Program-made: the position numbers and the translations under genes
Assembly: GCA_023374045.1 (NCBI GenBank)
Contig: CM041779.1
Coordinates: 142,674,294 to 142,738,293 of the forward strand
Reading direction: 5' to 3'
DNA: 64,000 nt
Source: Limonium bicolor
Taxonomy: Eukaryota; Streptophyta; Magnoliopsida; Caryophyllales; Plumbaginaceae
Part shown: piece by piece, positions 1 through 12,900 of the stretch
Position numbering within the stretch: position 1 is the stretch's first letter
Layout of the letters: each line of letters opens with the position of its first letter
The notes under the pieces: model-generated
Databases searched by the model: none
The model's input: only the letters and a program-made list of their open reading frames with translations
Told to the model about the DNA's origin: nothing

Positions 1-539
1 CTACACCGACGGGAGCGAGTCCTTCATCAACAACATGGGGGCGATAAACTTGGACGATGAGTTTATCCCATGTCAGCTTACGATGCCACAGAGACTCCGA
101 CACCTACTTCTACCCCTACCGGGCCAGCTGCGTCGTCTCTTTTAGGAAAAAGGTCTTCTGAGTCTGATGATTCTTCTGGATGTAAGAAGCAGAAGAGGGT
201 TAGGAGAAGGACCGACATGCGATGCAGTTGGACATGATTGCAGAGCGCGGTTCTGGAGTGCAAGATGCGCTTCATAAATCAAATCAGTTGTTGGAGGCGT
301 TTACACAGAAAGCTATCAGTATTCAAGATGATCAGTGGACCGAAAATGAAGCCGCTCAAGTTCTGCACAGTATACCAGAGGTGAGGGATGATGAGGAGTT
401 GCTTGCAGATGCCGCAGTGGCCCTGGAGGTTCCGAGCCGTAGGAAAATGTTCAAGGGCATGATGGAACAGGGAGGAAAAAAATCTGCCCTAGCATACATC
501 AACTCCCTTGTGCGGAGTCAGCGCTCTTCTAGGTCTTAG
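1..539 (+). pseudogene. PIF/Harbinger ORF1 (Myb/SANT-like family) C-terminal remnant
   Basis: Translation in shifting frames gives a Ser/Thr/Pro-rich linker, a basic patch near 180-215 (KKQKRVRRR), and an open 105-codon tail at 222-539. The tail has a helical, acidic C-terminal region ending in SLVRSQRSSRS. This is the usual makeup of the C-terminal half of the DNA-binding ORF1 protein of plant PIF/Harbinger elements, which works with the transposase at the terminal repeats. The coding frame changes near 75-82 and again near 215-222, so this copy is broken. The N-terminal SANT-like domain lies outside the window. The assignment rests on position 5' of the transposase and general character, not on the SANT domain itself. 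Confidence 0.6.
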
Positions 540-855
540 TTTGTTTGTTAGTCTTATCTTCTGAGGGATGTACTTTGTTTATTTGTAGAACTATATCGGC
601 TTGTATTAAGTGTACTCTCGTGTGGATGTTGGACTTTGTTTTTCCTAGAACTAGATTTGCTTGTAGAACTACTAGTATTTTTTTTCCACAAATGCGCATC
701 ATTTTGGGAGCGTTGTATTATATAACTACATGTGTGTGTAGTTTTTGCGCATAACTGTTGTATGTTGATTGTTTTACATTCCTTAATGAATTTGATTATG
801 CATTATTATTGTTTTCATGTCATAGTAAATTATCGGAATTCTTTTAACAGATATC

Positions 856-2283
856 ATGGCCGACGAAGATTTCGCTACACGTATATTGAATGATCCACAA
901 GCATTTTTGCAATTTGTAACCGCGATGAGAGGTATTCACCAAGAGGCAGTTAACTTCATTGATGACACCACCTTAATACTTGCATCACACCGACACAACA
1001 TTCCCCTACCTATTCCCATGCATGACAATGAATTCACCGGGGAAATGTGGGTTAATGCTCTACTTAGGAGCAATCCCAAAAGGATTCACAATGCCTTAAG
1101 GATGGATAAGGATTCGTTCCTCCGTTTGTGCGAGATGATGGAAGTAAAGTATGGGCTGAAGCGCACACAACACGTCAGCATTCAAGTTGACATAGCACTG
1201 TTCTTGTACATACTAGCTCACAAAACATCGAACCGACAAGCTTGTGAGAGATTCAGCCTGAGTCCAGAGACTGTTAGCCACCACTTCAAGAGGGTATTGG
1301 GTTTGATGTGGGCATTCGGACACGACTACGTAAAGCCTAATACTGACGAATGGGCTACAATTCATCCAAAGCTTGCTGGGGACCCTCGTTACGACCCGTA
1401 CTTTAAGGTATCGGATTAATCACCTCATGAGACTATGTGTTTCATTCAAATTGGTAATTATCTGTTATATTTGACCTAATACTTTGCAGGATGCCATTGG
1501 AGCGTTGGATGGTACCCACATTAAAGTCATCATACCAGGACCGCTACAATTGGAGTACCGTGGTAGGAGCGGCCACCCAACGATGAACGTGCTCGGGGTG
1601 TGTGACTTCAACATGTTATTTACGTTTGTGCTTACAGGATGTGAGGGATCAATGCATGATGCACGTGTCCTTCACGAGGCACGATCTGACCTCAGCATGT
1701 GCTTCCCTGAACCACCCCCAGGTATGATAATCGTGACTTACCAAACTATGAATAGAATATGTTAGTGTTACTATTGGGTAACCAAAAAATGTGCTTTGCA
1801 GGAAAATACTACTTAGGTGATAAGGGATACGCAAATCGTAATGGTGTAATGGCCCCATACTTCAATAACGCTGCTCACCCCACCCAATTTAGAGGAGCTC
1901 CACCAACGACTGTAAAGGAGCACTTTAATAGATCGCATTCATCACTAAGAAGTGTCATTGAGAGATGTTATGGAGTGCTGAAGAAAAAATGGAAGATACT
2001 GGGCAACGTTCCACCGTACGATGTCAATGACCAGAGTCGGATTATTAGTGCGTGTTTCGCATTGCATAACTATATGTGATGTTGAACAAACCTGCCTCGG
2101 ACACCTCAGCCAGTGTTGACGGGGGAGGAGGAGAAGGAGGGGAGAAGGATCCGGTGTGATGATGATGATGATGAAGACGAAGAACACTTGCCCGATGATG
2201 ACCCGGATGAGCTTGCCGATCCTTTGAGCATGACTAATATGCGTAACCAGATAGCTGATGCTATATATGCTAATAGGCGTTGA
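856..2283 (+). CDS. PIF/Harbinger DDE transposase (HARBI1-like), three exons
   Basis: Exons 856-1407, 1490-1721 and 1802-2079 join at GT-AG sites in phases 0 and 1 to give 353 codons. The product is the cut-and-paste nuclease of the element. Catalytic residues can be placed: D191 (GALDGTHI), D241 (GSMHDARVL) and E315 (SVIERCYGVLK). The N-terminal third (residues 1-184) contains the helical region usual before the DDE fold. Translation stops at TGA 2,077-2,079 inside a conserved HNYM motif. An acidic tail (DDDDDEDEE...) continues in another frame to a stop at 2,281-2,283, as in full-length relatives, so a frameshift has truncated the C-terminus. The DDE core is otherwise intact. Confidence 0.88.
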
Positions 2284-3397
2284 ATTCTCAAAAAACAAAT
2301 TTTATGTGTATGAAGTTTTATTTTATTAAATTAATCGACGTTTGGGTAAGGAGAACACTACGACGGTAACGACTGTTGTTTAAGTTTGAGTTTATGTTTT
2401 TGAATTTCACTTAATAATATTTGCTTAGACTCAATTGTTGTATTACTAGAATGAATTGATTTTTCATTGATCAGTCGGATTATTAACAAAGAATAATATT
2501 TAATGGCTATAATTGAATATCTGTATATATTTAACTTATTTAACGACAGACTGTTTTTAAATGTAACAGAAAATATGTTTATCTGAATAGCATGTAGTTG
2601 TTTATTCTTTACAAATATATGTTAAAATTTAATTCATAGACTAATACGTATACGTATTATAAATTAATTGTGAATAAAAAATTAATAAAGAATAATAATA
2701 ATTAATGGCTATAATTGAATATCTGTTTATTTTAACTTATTTAACAACAGATTGTTTTTAAATCTAATATAAAATATGCTGAATAGCATGTAGTTGTATT
2801 CTTTACAAATATATGTTAAAATTTTATTCATAGATTAAATTAATACGTGTGCGTATTATAAATTAATTGTGAATAAAAAATTAATAAAGAATAATAATAA
2901 TTAATGGCTAAAATTGAATATCTGTATATATTTTAACTTATTTAACAACAGATTGTTTTTAAATGTAATATGAAATATGTTTATCTGAATAGCATGTAGT
3001 TGTTTATTCTTTACAAATATATGTTAAATTTATTCATAGATTAATACATACACGTATTATAAATAATTGTCAAATATAAAATTAAAAAAAAAATTATAAT
3101 ATTAACGGCTATAATTAATTTCAACATATATTTTAACTTCACTTACAATTTTTTTAACACTACTTTTAAAATTTTATTTGTAACACTGAAAACAGTAAAC
3201 GCACTGCACATAACTAACATAACTAACTTTATTCAAAACAGCCAGACGAAACCGCCATCTGCCTAACACTTTTTTCAAAACAACCATAAAACAACCAACA
3301 TAAAACACCAACAAAACTACCACACAAACAACCAACCAAAACAACCAGACCAAAACTACCACATTTCTACCATCAAAATTCCAACCGAACGCAGCCA
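2284..3397 (+). other. AT-rich non-coding 3' part of the Harbinger element
   Basis: No gene is visible. The stretch is very AT-rich and is made mainly of the roughly 200-bp direct repeats listed separately. It ends with a C/A-rich subterminal zone (about 3,190-3,380, runs of ACAACCAAAC type) leading into the terminal repeat. Confidence 0.6.
2480..3120. repeat. Direct tandem repeat, about 200-bp unit, just over three copies
   Basis: The block containing TTAATGGCTATAATTGAATA, a TTTAACTTATTTAACRACAG segment, an AGCATGTAGTTGT segment and a (T)ACGTATTATAAATTAATTGT segment recurs with starts near 2,497, 2,701, 2,901 and, more diverged, 3,103. Copies differ by substitutions and small indels. The array lies between the transposase stop and the 3' terminal repeat. 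Confidence 0.85.
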
Positions 3398-3911
3398 TAA
3401 CCTAGTCTACCACTGGATTTTTGTTCATTTTACTTCTGTTACATTCATGTAGAAAATGTTGAAATACTGGTTAAAATGTATATGCGTGTTTATTTAAAAT
3501 ACTCTACTGAACAAGCTCGTTTGTTCAAGGTGAGAAGAAGAGCTCAAAATATTTGTGCTTCTCCTTGACAAGCGTGCATTATTTTTAACGGAGAGAGTAA
3601 TAAAGCCTTCGAAAGTAAAGCAAAAAGGTAAGAAGAATAAGAGCTCAAATACTTCTTAAATGGTCAAACTAACTATATCCAGAACAAGTATTTCATCGGC
3701 AAGGATGCTTCTTGTCATTTGACAGTCAAGACACGTCATCATCGTCTATATATTGATTAGATTTATATATATATATATATACAAACCGCTAAACTTTTGA
3801 TAGTCATAAACACAAGCTGTTCTCGTGGATTCACTGTGAAAGATTTCCAAGACAGTGGGGTAGGATGACAGGAAACAACCTATTATAGTACAATACTGAT
3901 ATCCATCCACT
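3398..3911. other. Intergenic stretch downstream of the HAD gene
   Basis: No gene is seen. A short (AT)n run lies at about 3,765-3,781. This should contain the 3' UTR and polyadenylation region of the minus-strand HAD gene, but I cannot place a cleavage site. Confidence 0.4.
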
Positions 3912-6900
3912 CTATTGAAGCTTGCGCCTTAGCTTTGATACTGTCAGATCCACATCTCCAAAACCATCCAGGACAGCTTTTGCCGATGGGAACTTTGCCA
4001 TGGATATTGCGCTACGATCAATACGAGAAACAATTACAAGATTGATAACGCAAGGCAGACCGAGTGGATATGCTTATACAGGTAAAAACAGATTAAACGA
4101 CGGCAACCGTAGCTAACACATGACCAGGAACAAATAGCTATATTTGAACATGCTATGTAGCCATGCATGAATCTCATAAGGAATCACCAATTCCGCCATT
4201 CCCAGAATTGAGGAATTAAGCCATTACCATCCATTTCTATGGAGCCAAGTACTACCTATGACCAAGATTCAACGACTTTGAAGAAAAAAATTCCCACTAG
4301 TCACATTGGATACAGCGAACTTATAGTTTTCATTCTTTTATATCTTACCTGTTGCGAATTACAACGTAAGGGATGCCAATTTGCTGAGCAGCAGTTACTC
4401 CAGATTGAGTTCCAGCAACAAGAACACAGTTTCTAATTGGCATGTTCGCATGCTCTGCACCTGCTCTTAGTGCAGCAACATACCACTTCATGCTGGATTG
4501 AATTTCAACACATCAGTCCAAAGGCAGACTTTAAGAGACCATAGCAAGTACAGTACATGGGTATATAAAGAGAACATGACATCATCTTAGAGCAATCAGA
4601 ACAAGGACTACAAACACTAAACCTTTCAGTTGAGCTTAGATTCATATCAACTCGCAGCTTAAGCTTGGCAGCCACCTCCTCTGCTACTCTTTGCTTCTCA
4701 ATAGCAACTGGCGTTCGTACAAACTTATGGTTAGCAAAATTAGCAACTAAGCAGAAACTTCCGCCTAAACAAAAAGTAAGAGATATGCACCTGCTTTACT
4801 TGCTTCCTTGACAAGTTCTTCTTCCATCCCAGAAAACGCTCCAGGACCAAAAACAAGTCGACCATAAGAGCTATTCTTTACCTCCTCTTTCCCAATGATC
4901 TTTAGCTTCGCGACTCTTTCAAGTCCAAGCCTATCAACAATGGCCCTGTACAGTTTTGGCAGCAGACATCAGAGTGTGCATAATCAAGCAAGTATTATGT
5001 ACATACTATAGACGATCAAAAGGTAACACAAAAAGAAGAAGAAGGGATTTCAACACATTGTCACTATTTTAAACTCTAATTCAGAAATCTCAGTGTTGTA
5101 CGATAAGCAGTATTAGGACCAAATATCACCTAGATAAACAGATCAATCTAATATAGCATTCTGCCACAAACATTCTATATTAGATAGAAAAAAATATTCA
5201 AGCATGATGTAAGAGAAGCCCAAAAGACAGATAAAAATCATTTGAAAATATTTCAATGAAAGAGAAGAATATTGGAGGATATCGATCATAGGATAAAAGA
5301 AGGCAAGGCCAAGGTTCGTGGTACATGTTGAAGAAGCAATAAAAAGGAGAGACGATGATGTATAATCCAGCACAATAAGTCAACTATAGGCATTGCTCGT
5401 AATCAAGTACAACATGACCAGACAAAGCATATTGAGATTGACATAAATTTTATCAAGGAGAAACGGGATGGGGAACAATGTCAGAAAAGTTAAGGTCCGT
5501 CAGTAGATCAAATAGTGGATTTATTTACCAAACAATGCATGGCCCTGGATTTAATTCTCTTGTCTCTGATAGGTACAGCCCTAATCTTTCTCACTCGAAA
5601 CTTCTGAAGGTGGCCAATTCACTTGTGTGACTTACAATCCACTCTAGGAGCCAATATTCTCTACCAAATGCCCCTCTAAATGAAGGAGATTTAGAGCACA
5701 CAGATGTTACTGTGGGAGAGGACACTCAGGATATGCCTAACACCAGGACACATATACTGCATATGCAGTCGTCCTTGTACTCATCAACGCCGATGCTGCT
5801 GTGGAGAATAGTTATTCAAAGGGAATTTCAATCTTAATCAATAGTGCAGCCACTTGTAACATAATTTGACCTTTGTGGTCCCTTTATACTAAGTTTAAAA
5901 TTATTCAGATAGTCAGTACCCACTGAATAAAACAGCATGTTGGAACCTTAGTTTTGCTGATAATGGCAGTCTCAGAGTAAGTCTGGATCAGAGACGAAGT
6001 CATCCTGAAAGAAGAAGTCTGGTTGTAAGATGATATCAAGATGCTGCGAGTCACACAGAGACTTGCTGCATTAAGGAGTCCCACTGAATGATCAAGTAAA
6101 GATAAAAGGAGCGTGCCTGGCAGGAGAACAAGGAGAGAAATTCGGAGGTAGTTGACGACCGTGTCTACAGAACAACAACACCGAAATATTAGGAACCTGA
6201 AGAATAGTTGGATGACTGCATGGTAGTTGAGAAAATTCCATCCCAAGCTTAGCAAGAAGATGTGGCACATTGACTTGAAGATTATGGCGGCAAATCAGGA
6301 GCTGTTACATCAGTTTTCTTTCAGTAATTTAACCAGTTAGGAGTTATTACATTTTTATGCTTTCCAATTTACGATTTCTAGAGATAGAAGAGATTACATT
6401 GAAAGAGATTACTTTGAAGCTAGTTTTACCGTGCTTAGCAAGTTAGAATCAGCTGAGAGAGTGTTATGCCCTCTGGTGTGAATAACCGTAACAGATTCGG
6501 TAAAGTTTATACACTTAGGGGCTAGTTAGTAATTGTGTTCTATTATGAAGTTGTAAGTGTTCTGTTTGTGTGGTGGTTAGTACTTAAGCAACTGTATTAG
6601 CTGTTGGTGGGGCATCCTGGAAATAATAATTCGTACCTTTCTAAGGTTTCGGGAGTTTGATACACTCGAACGTATCATTTTGGTATCAGAGCTACTTCTC
6701 TCCTTTCTTGCGAGAGTTACTTTCATGGTAGTAACCAGAGGTGGAAAGGAAAATCCGATGGAGATGTTGGAGAAAGAACAGTCGTTGATCAAGGGAAGGA
6801 TTGACGACCTCAGCGGCAAATTCGACAATCTGTCGACTTTGGTGGTTCATTCACAGAGAGACATGGACGGGAAGATTGAAGGTCTTTCGGCTGCGATCAT

Positions 6901-9900
6901 CCAAATGCAGAAAGATTTACAATCTTTCTTGAGACGTTCGCCTCACGAGGCTGAAAATAGTCAGCCGCATAATTCCCACAGGATTCAGGGGAATTCGATA
7001 TGGAAGAGTAACCAACGGGAGTATAAGACAAGGAAGTTAGAATTGACTGTATTCACCGATGAAGATCCGCGGGAATGGTTGAGTAAAGCAGAGCGTTACT
7101 TCGCTTTGTGTGGAATTGGTGAGGAAGATAAAGTGCAGACTGCCGGCATCTATATGGAAGGCGCCGCCCTCCATTGGTTCGAATGGAATGGAAACTACGT
7201 CGGCTTACCATCTTGGTTGGAATTTAAAGAGATCTTGACTAATCGGTTTAGTCTGATGGCACAAGGAGATTGGTTGGATGTGCTGTGCGATCTCCGCCAA
7301 GATTCTGGAGTTGAAGAATTTCGAAGGAAGTTCGAATTCTATTCAGCGCATCTATCCGATGTTCCAGACGCTGTACTTAAAGGAATTTTCAGGAGCGGTC
7401 TTAAAGAAGAAATTAAGAAGGATTTGGTGTTGTTTGAAATCAGCGATCTGGAGAGTTTGATGCGGGCAGCGAAGAAGATGGAGGAGAGGAATAATTACGG
7501 TACTGATTCTGGCGGTGTTAAAAAGGGGGGAATTGTTTCGCCTCTGGCGCGCGCAACCGACGTTGGGTCCAAGAAGTCGTCATGGAGTGCTGCGTCCATT
7601 CCACGTGTCGACCAGGTTAGAGAACAACTTCCAATCCCTAATTCCTCTTCGCAGTCGTCATCTGCTTCCAATTCAAACTCCTCTGCCGTGTCCCGATTCA
7701 AGAGAATTTTGGAAGAAGAAATGCACCGCCGGAGATTGCTAGGGTTGTGCTATCGATGCGGCGAAAAGTGGAACGCCGCCCATCGTTGTAAGATAGCGGG
7801 ATTGCAGCTACTCTTGACTGAAGGAGACGACGGCACCGAAAATGCTTTTGAAATCAGCCCGATTTTAGAAGAAGCCGTCGAAGCCGATACTGGAGTGACG
7901 GCTGAGCTGTCTCAATTATCTTCTGTTGGATTCCCATCGCAGAAGACAATGAAGTTGGCGGGGGAATTGTCAGGCAAGTCCATTATTATTTTGGTTGACA
8001 GCGGAGCTTCTCATAACTTCATTAACGAAAATTTAATGAAAAAGTTGAATTTAGAAGTGGATGAGTCCGTCAAATTTGGCGTGACAATTAGTAATGGTGA
8101 GACAATTTCTAAAAATGGAATTTGTCGAGCTTTGAATCTGTCGGTGCAAGGGGTGTGTTTTACAGTTGACAGTTTACCCTTCGAATTGGTGGGGATAGAT
8201 ATGATTCTTGGGTATAGCTGGCTGGCATCACTTGGGGATACTCGCACCAACTGGAACAAGCTGATCATTCAGTTCAACTGGGGAGATAAAGAAGTTCAGT
8301 TGTGTGGAGATCCTGCCCTTTCCATTGCTGGAAGAGGACTTAAATCCACCTTGAAGGCGTTGAATGATGGTGGGATGGGTTGGTTATGTTAACTGGATAG
8401 CAAACATCAGTGGGCTGTTTCGGGTGATGGAAGTTGTGACCTACATAAGGAACTACTTCAGTCAGTGCTCGATGACTATCCAGAAGTATTCTTACCTCTT
8501 GAATCCTTACCTCCGAAAAGGTTCCATGACCACCACACCCCCTCAAACCAAACTCTGTACCTCCCAACATCAGACCCTACCGATACCCCCCTATTACCTA
8601 AAGAACCAAATCTAGAAAATCTGTCAAGAGTTGCTATCTGCTGGATTCATTCAACCCAGCAATAGTCCATTTTCTAGTCTCATGTTGCTGGTAAAAAAGA
8701 AGACGGGTGATTGGAGATTTTGTGTGGATTATCGGGCTTTGAATGATATCACGATTCCGGACAAGTTTCCACTACCAACGATTGATGAGCTGCTGGATGA
8801 ATTATTTGGGGCATGTGTGTTTTCTAAACTGGATCTGAAATCTGGTTATCATCAGATCCGAGTTAGAGAGGAGGATGTTCCCAAAACTGCCTTTCGAATT
8901 CATGAGGGCCACTATGAGTTTTTAGTCATGCCCTTCGGACTCAAGAATGCACCCGCGTCATTTCAGTCACTAATGAATCACATATTCAGACCTCTCCTGC
9001 GTCATTCGGTTCTGGTGTTCTTTGATGACATTTTAGTTTACAGCAAGAATGTGCAAGAGCATTTTGATCATTTGAGGGCAGTCCTCGCCATTCTTATTGA
9101 AAACCAGCTGCGAGTTAATCTGAAGAAGTGCAGCTTCATGAAGGAGAAGGTGGATTACCTTGGCCACGTTATTTCTGGAAGCGGAGTAGAAGTTGATCCA
9201 GAAAAAGTCAAGTGTATGATGTCCTGGCCTCCACCGCAGTCAATAAAGGATTTGAGAGCCTTCCTTGGGATGACGGGTTATTATAGGCGTTTTGTCAAAG
9301 ACTACGGGCTTATTGCAGCACCACTTACTGCACCACTTAAGAAAGACTCGTTTTCCTGGAACGAATCTGCACAAGCTGCATTTGAACAGCTTAAGGTAGC
9401 TCTGTCCTCTGTACCAATTCTCAAGCCTCCCAACTTTGAAGATCAGTTTGTGGTGGAAACTGACGCTTCAGGTAAAGGGATTGGTGCAGTACTTATGCAA
9501 CAAGGTCGACCAATAGCATTCTTAAGTCAGCCCTTTTCCTTACGTGCTCAGTCCAAATCTGTTTACGAAAAGGAACTCATGGCGGTAGTATTTGCTGTTC
9601 AGAAATGGAGGCACTACCTTTTGGGAAGACGTTTTCTGATTCGAACTGACCAGAAAAGTTTTAAGTACCTATGGGAACAGAGGTTACTCTCGGAGGATCA
9701 GTATAAATGGGTAACCAAGCTACTCGGATTCAATTTTGAGATTTCTTATAGACCCGGGAAAGAGAATGCAGCGGCTGATGCTCTTTCCCGTGTTGACAGT
9801 GGCAACCCCACTCTATTTCCTATGTCAACAGTTTTATTTGAAGGTTGGAAAGCTGTTGATGGTGAACTAGAAAGAGACCCTGCTCTGCGCAAGGTAATCC

Positions 9901-12900
9901 AGGAGTTGATCGTGTCTGTAGATAGCCACCCGGGGTATTGTCTGAAACAGGGCCATCTTTTTTATAAAGATAAGCTCGTCTTGTCTAAAACTTCTTCTCT
10001 GGTTCCGCAGATCCTAAAGGAATTCCATGAATCTCCTTCTGGTGATCACTCTGGATATCTTAGAACATTTAAGAGAGTAGCTGCTGTGGTATATTGGCAA
10101 GGGATGCACTCCTGCATCAAGCGGTTTGTGGCAGCCTGTGACACTTGTCAAAGGGTGAAATATAGTGCCCTCTCTCCTGCAGGTTTGTTACAGCCGTTAC
10201 CTATTCTTGATCGCATTTGGGAAGATATTTCCATGGATTTTATTACTGCCTTGCCTAAAATCAGAACAGTGGACACTGTTTTAGTGGTGGTCGACCGGCT
10301 GTCCAAATATGTTCATTTTCTGCCTTTGAGTCATCCTTATTCAGCCAAGGATGTTGCTACAGTATTTGCCAAAGAAGTAGTTCGACTACATGGGTTTCCT
10401 AGATCTATTGTCTCCGATAGAGACCCGATCTTTCTCAGCAATTTTTGGAAGGAGTTGTTCCGTTTAGCTGGCACCAAGCTTTGCTTAAGCTCAGCTTACC
10501 ACCCTCAATCTAATGGGCAGACGGAGGTGGTGAATAGGTGTTTGGAAGATTATTTGAGATGTTTCTCTTATCAAAAACCCAAGTTGTGGTTGCAAGCCTT
10601 ACCTTGGGCTGAATATTGGTTCAATACTTCTTTCCATCAAAGTTTGGGAACGACCCCTTTCAAGGCAGTTTGAGGTAAAGATCCTCCTGTCCTTCTTCGA
10701 TACAGCCCCTTGGGTTCTCTTATTAATGAAGTTGATATCCAATTGGCTGTAAGGGATTCACTCCTCGATGAACTGAAAGCTAACTTGCTGAAAGCTCAGC
10801 AAAGAATAAAATTCCAAGCTGACAAACACCGGAGACCACTTCAGTTTACAACTGGAGATTGGGTTTTTTGAGGATTCATCCATATAAGTACAGATCCCTT
10901 ACCAAGAAACGCAATGCTAAATTGAGTCCTCGTTACTACGGCCCCTTTAAAATTGAGACTCGGGTTGGAGAAGTGGCCTACAAACTGCGGTTACCTCCCA
11001 ATGCAAAGATCCACCCTACAGTTCATGTTTCCCAGTTGTGGAAGGCATTACCACCATCTTCTCATCATTCTCCTCAATTACCTACTGGATTGACTGATGA
11101 ACTGGAACTACAGTTGCAGCCTGCTGAAGTATTGAGTTACAAGCAGCGCGATAATGGACAGCTTGAAGCTTTGATTCGCTGGAATAATTCACTAGAGTTT
11201 GATGCTTCTTGTGAGTCAGTTTCTGTTCTTAAGGAACAGTTTCCTAATCTACACCTTGAGGACAAGGTGTTTAGTCCAGGAAGGGGGTGATGTTATGCCC
11301 TCTGGTGTGAATAACCGTAACAGATTCGGTCAAGTTTATACACGTAGGGGCTAGTTAGTAATTGTGTTCTATTATGAAGTTGTAAGTGTTCTGTTTGTGT
11401 GGTGGTTAGTACTTAAGCAACTGTATTAGCTGTTGGTGGGGCATCCTGGAAATAATAATTCGTACCTTTCTAAGGTTTTGGGAGTTTGATACACTCGAAT
11501 GTATCAGAGAGCAAGTGCATTCAACTCTAAGTTGTATTGATCTAATTCTAAAGAGTTGAATGTGGGTGTTAGACGGGGTCCTTCTGTCTAACCCAAGCGT
11601 AGAAGACTGAGTTGTAAACCCCAAGCGTAGAAGACTGAGTTGTAGTTCACACTAAATTATCAATAAAGGTTTACTATTCTTGGCAACTTTGTCTAAGGCA
11701 TTTACTCATTCAGTCCTAAGGGAGTTTGGCTGTGTCTAACAACTCAAACTGACTCGGTCAACACTCCGATCCAATACTTGATATTAGAGCAAGGTTAGGT
11801 GACAATCACTCAAGATGGCAGAAATCAGTCACAACAACAAAAACAACAAGATGCATTTTGCGAATCCTAAGCTGACTTCTACTAACTACAATATGTGGAA
11901 AAATAAAATGGATCCTTTTCTGAAATCTCTCGACGCTCAGTATTTGATGGTCTAATCGAAGGAAGTTTCACACTACCGATGGACAAAGACGAAGCCGACT
12001 ACACTTCTGAAGAGCATCGATGCGTCAAGCTTAATGAACAAGCTGTTCGTGCATTTACACCAGCCTGTCTTCGTGCACCAGATGATGGTAGCCAAAGATA
12101 TCTAGAACCATCTTTGTGTTGTTCATGAAGGTAACACTGAATTGAAGAAGAGTAAAGTTCAAAGACTAAAGATGGATTATGAGAACTTTGTCGGAGATCC
12201 CGGTGAGACTCTGGATGTCATGCTCTACGAGAACATCAACAACAAGTTCTTGGACAGCCTCGGTAAAGAATGGTCGGAAAGCGTTATCTCCGCCGGACAT
12301 CTAAAAGTCTGAACAAGTGGACTCTTATTGATCTGGGATCATACCTGCAATCCATCAGCAAGTATAAAAGCAATGTAAAAAAGAGAGATAACAACTCTGC
12401 AATTGGTCAATTAGTTCTTTACTCTAATGTGAATCAAGCCCTGCATGTACAATCCCAAATCATTTTCAACTTATACTAGAATGAATCTCACTATCTCGGC
12501 ACTCATCCAATGATCACATTCAACATTCGTGACTCGCTCCTTGATGGCATTATAGAAGAATGGTCGGACTCCATATTCGAGGACATAACCATGATTGTTA
12601 AGAATTTCAAGAAGTTCATGCACGACAGACCAGACTGAAACTCCCATAACTCAAACAGACCCTATCAAGGACAAAATCACTCCCACTAAACACCAAACCG
12701 CTCCTACCAAGGAAATTGTCTATCTAATGAGTGAGTCTGCTTTAAGTGTCTCACACCAAAACACTTTACAAACAACTATCCACTCAAGAGAAGGGATGAT
12801 CACGGTCAAAATTCACAGCAATCCTTACTATCAAATTTAGCATGGAGAGATTTTGACTTAGAAGAACCAGATCAGGCACTACCAGCCTCATCTGTTGATG

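Larger units (their letters stand above)
1..3397 (+). mobile_element. PIF/Harbinger DNA transposon, 5' end outside the window
   Basis: The element carries the two genes expected of an autonomous PIF/Harbinger transposon: an ORF1 remnant (Myb/SANT-like family) and a DDE transposase. The right end is marked by a terminal motif ending CCGAACGCAGCCA at 3,385-3,397, followed by TAA at 3,398-3,400, the trinucleotide target typical of this superfamily. The same end occurs at 31,435-31,447, and a 30-odd-base subterminal block near 3,190-3,225 recurs near 51,220-51,250, so the family has other members here. The left terminus lies upstream of base 1, so the total length cannot be given. Both genes have lesions, so this copy is probably inactive. 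Confidence 0.8.
6462..11506 (+). mobile_element. Complete Ty3/gypsy chromovirus-type LTR retrotransposon, target duplication GAGAG
   Basis: The 5' and 3' LTRs are each 216 bp, begin TGTTATGCCC and end GTATCA. They are flanked by GAGAG at 6,457-6,461 and 11,507-11,511. Internal order is PBS, gag, protease, RT, RNase H, integrase, C-terminal chromodomain-like tail, polypurine tract. The LTRs differ at four positions by my alignment (about 98% identical), so the insertion is fairly recent. Coding lesions make this copy non-autonomous. It sits inside an older copia LTR within intron 7 of the HAD gene. Confidence 0.93.
6303..11772 (+). repeat. Old copia LTR split by a nested chromovirus
   Basis: The left part (about 6,303-6,461) and right part (11,512-11,772) form one LTR once the gypsy element and its target duplication are removed. 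Support comes from a second copy at about 14,589-14,905, which runs through the insertion point uninterrupted: GTTAGAATCAGCTGAGAGAG, then AGCAAGTGCATT, then a region with CCCAAGCGTA..AGACTG. A PBS-like TTGATATTAGAGCAAGG follows at about 11,773. The exact left boundary is uncertain. Confidence 0.65.
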
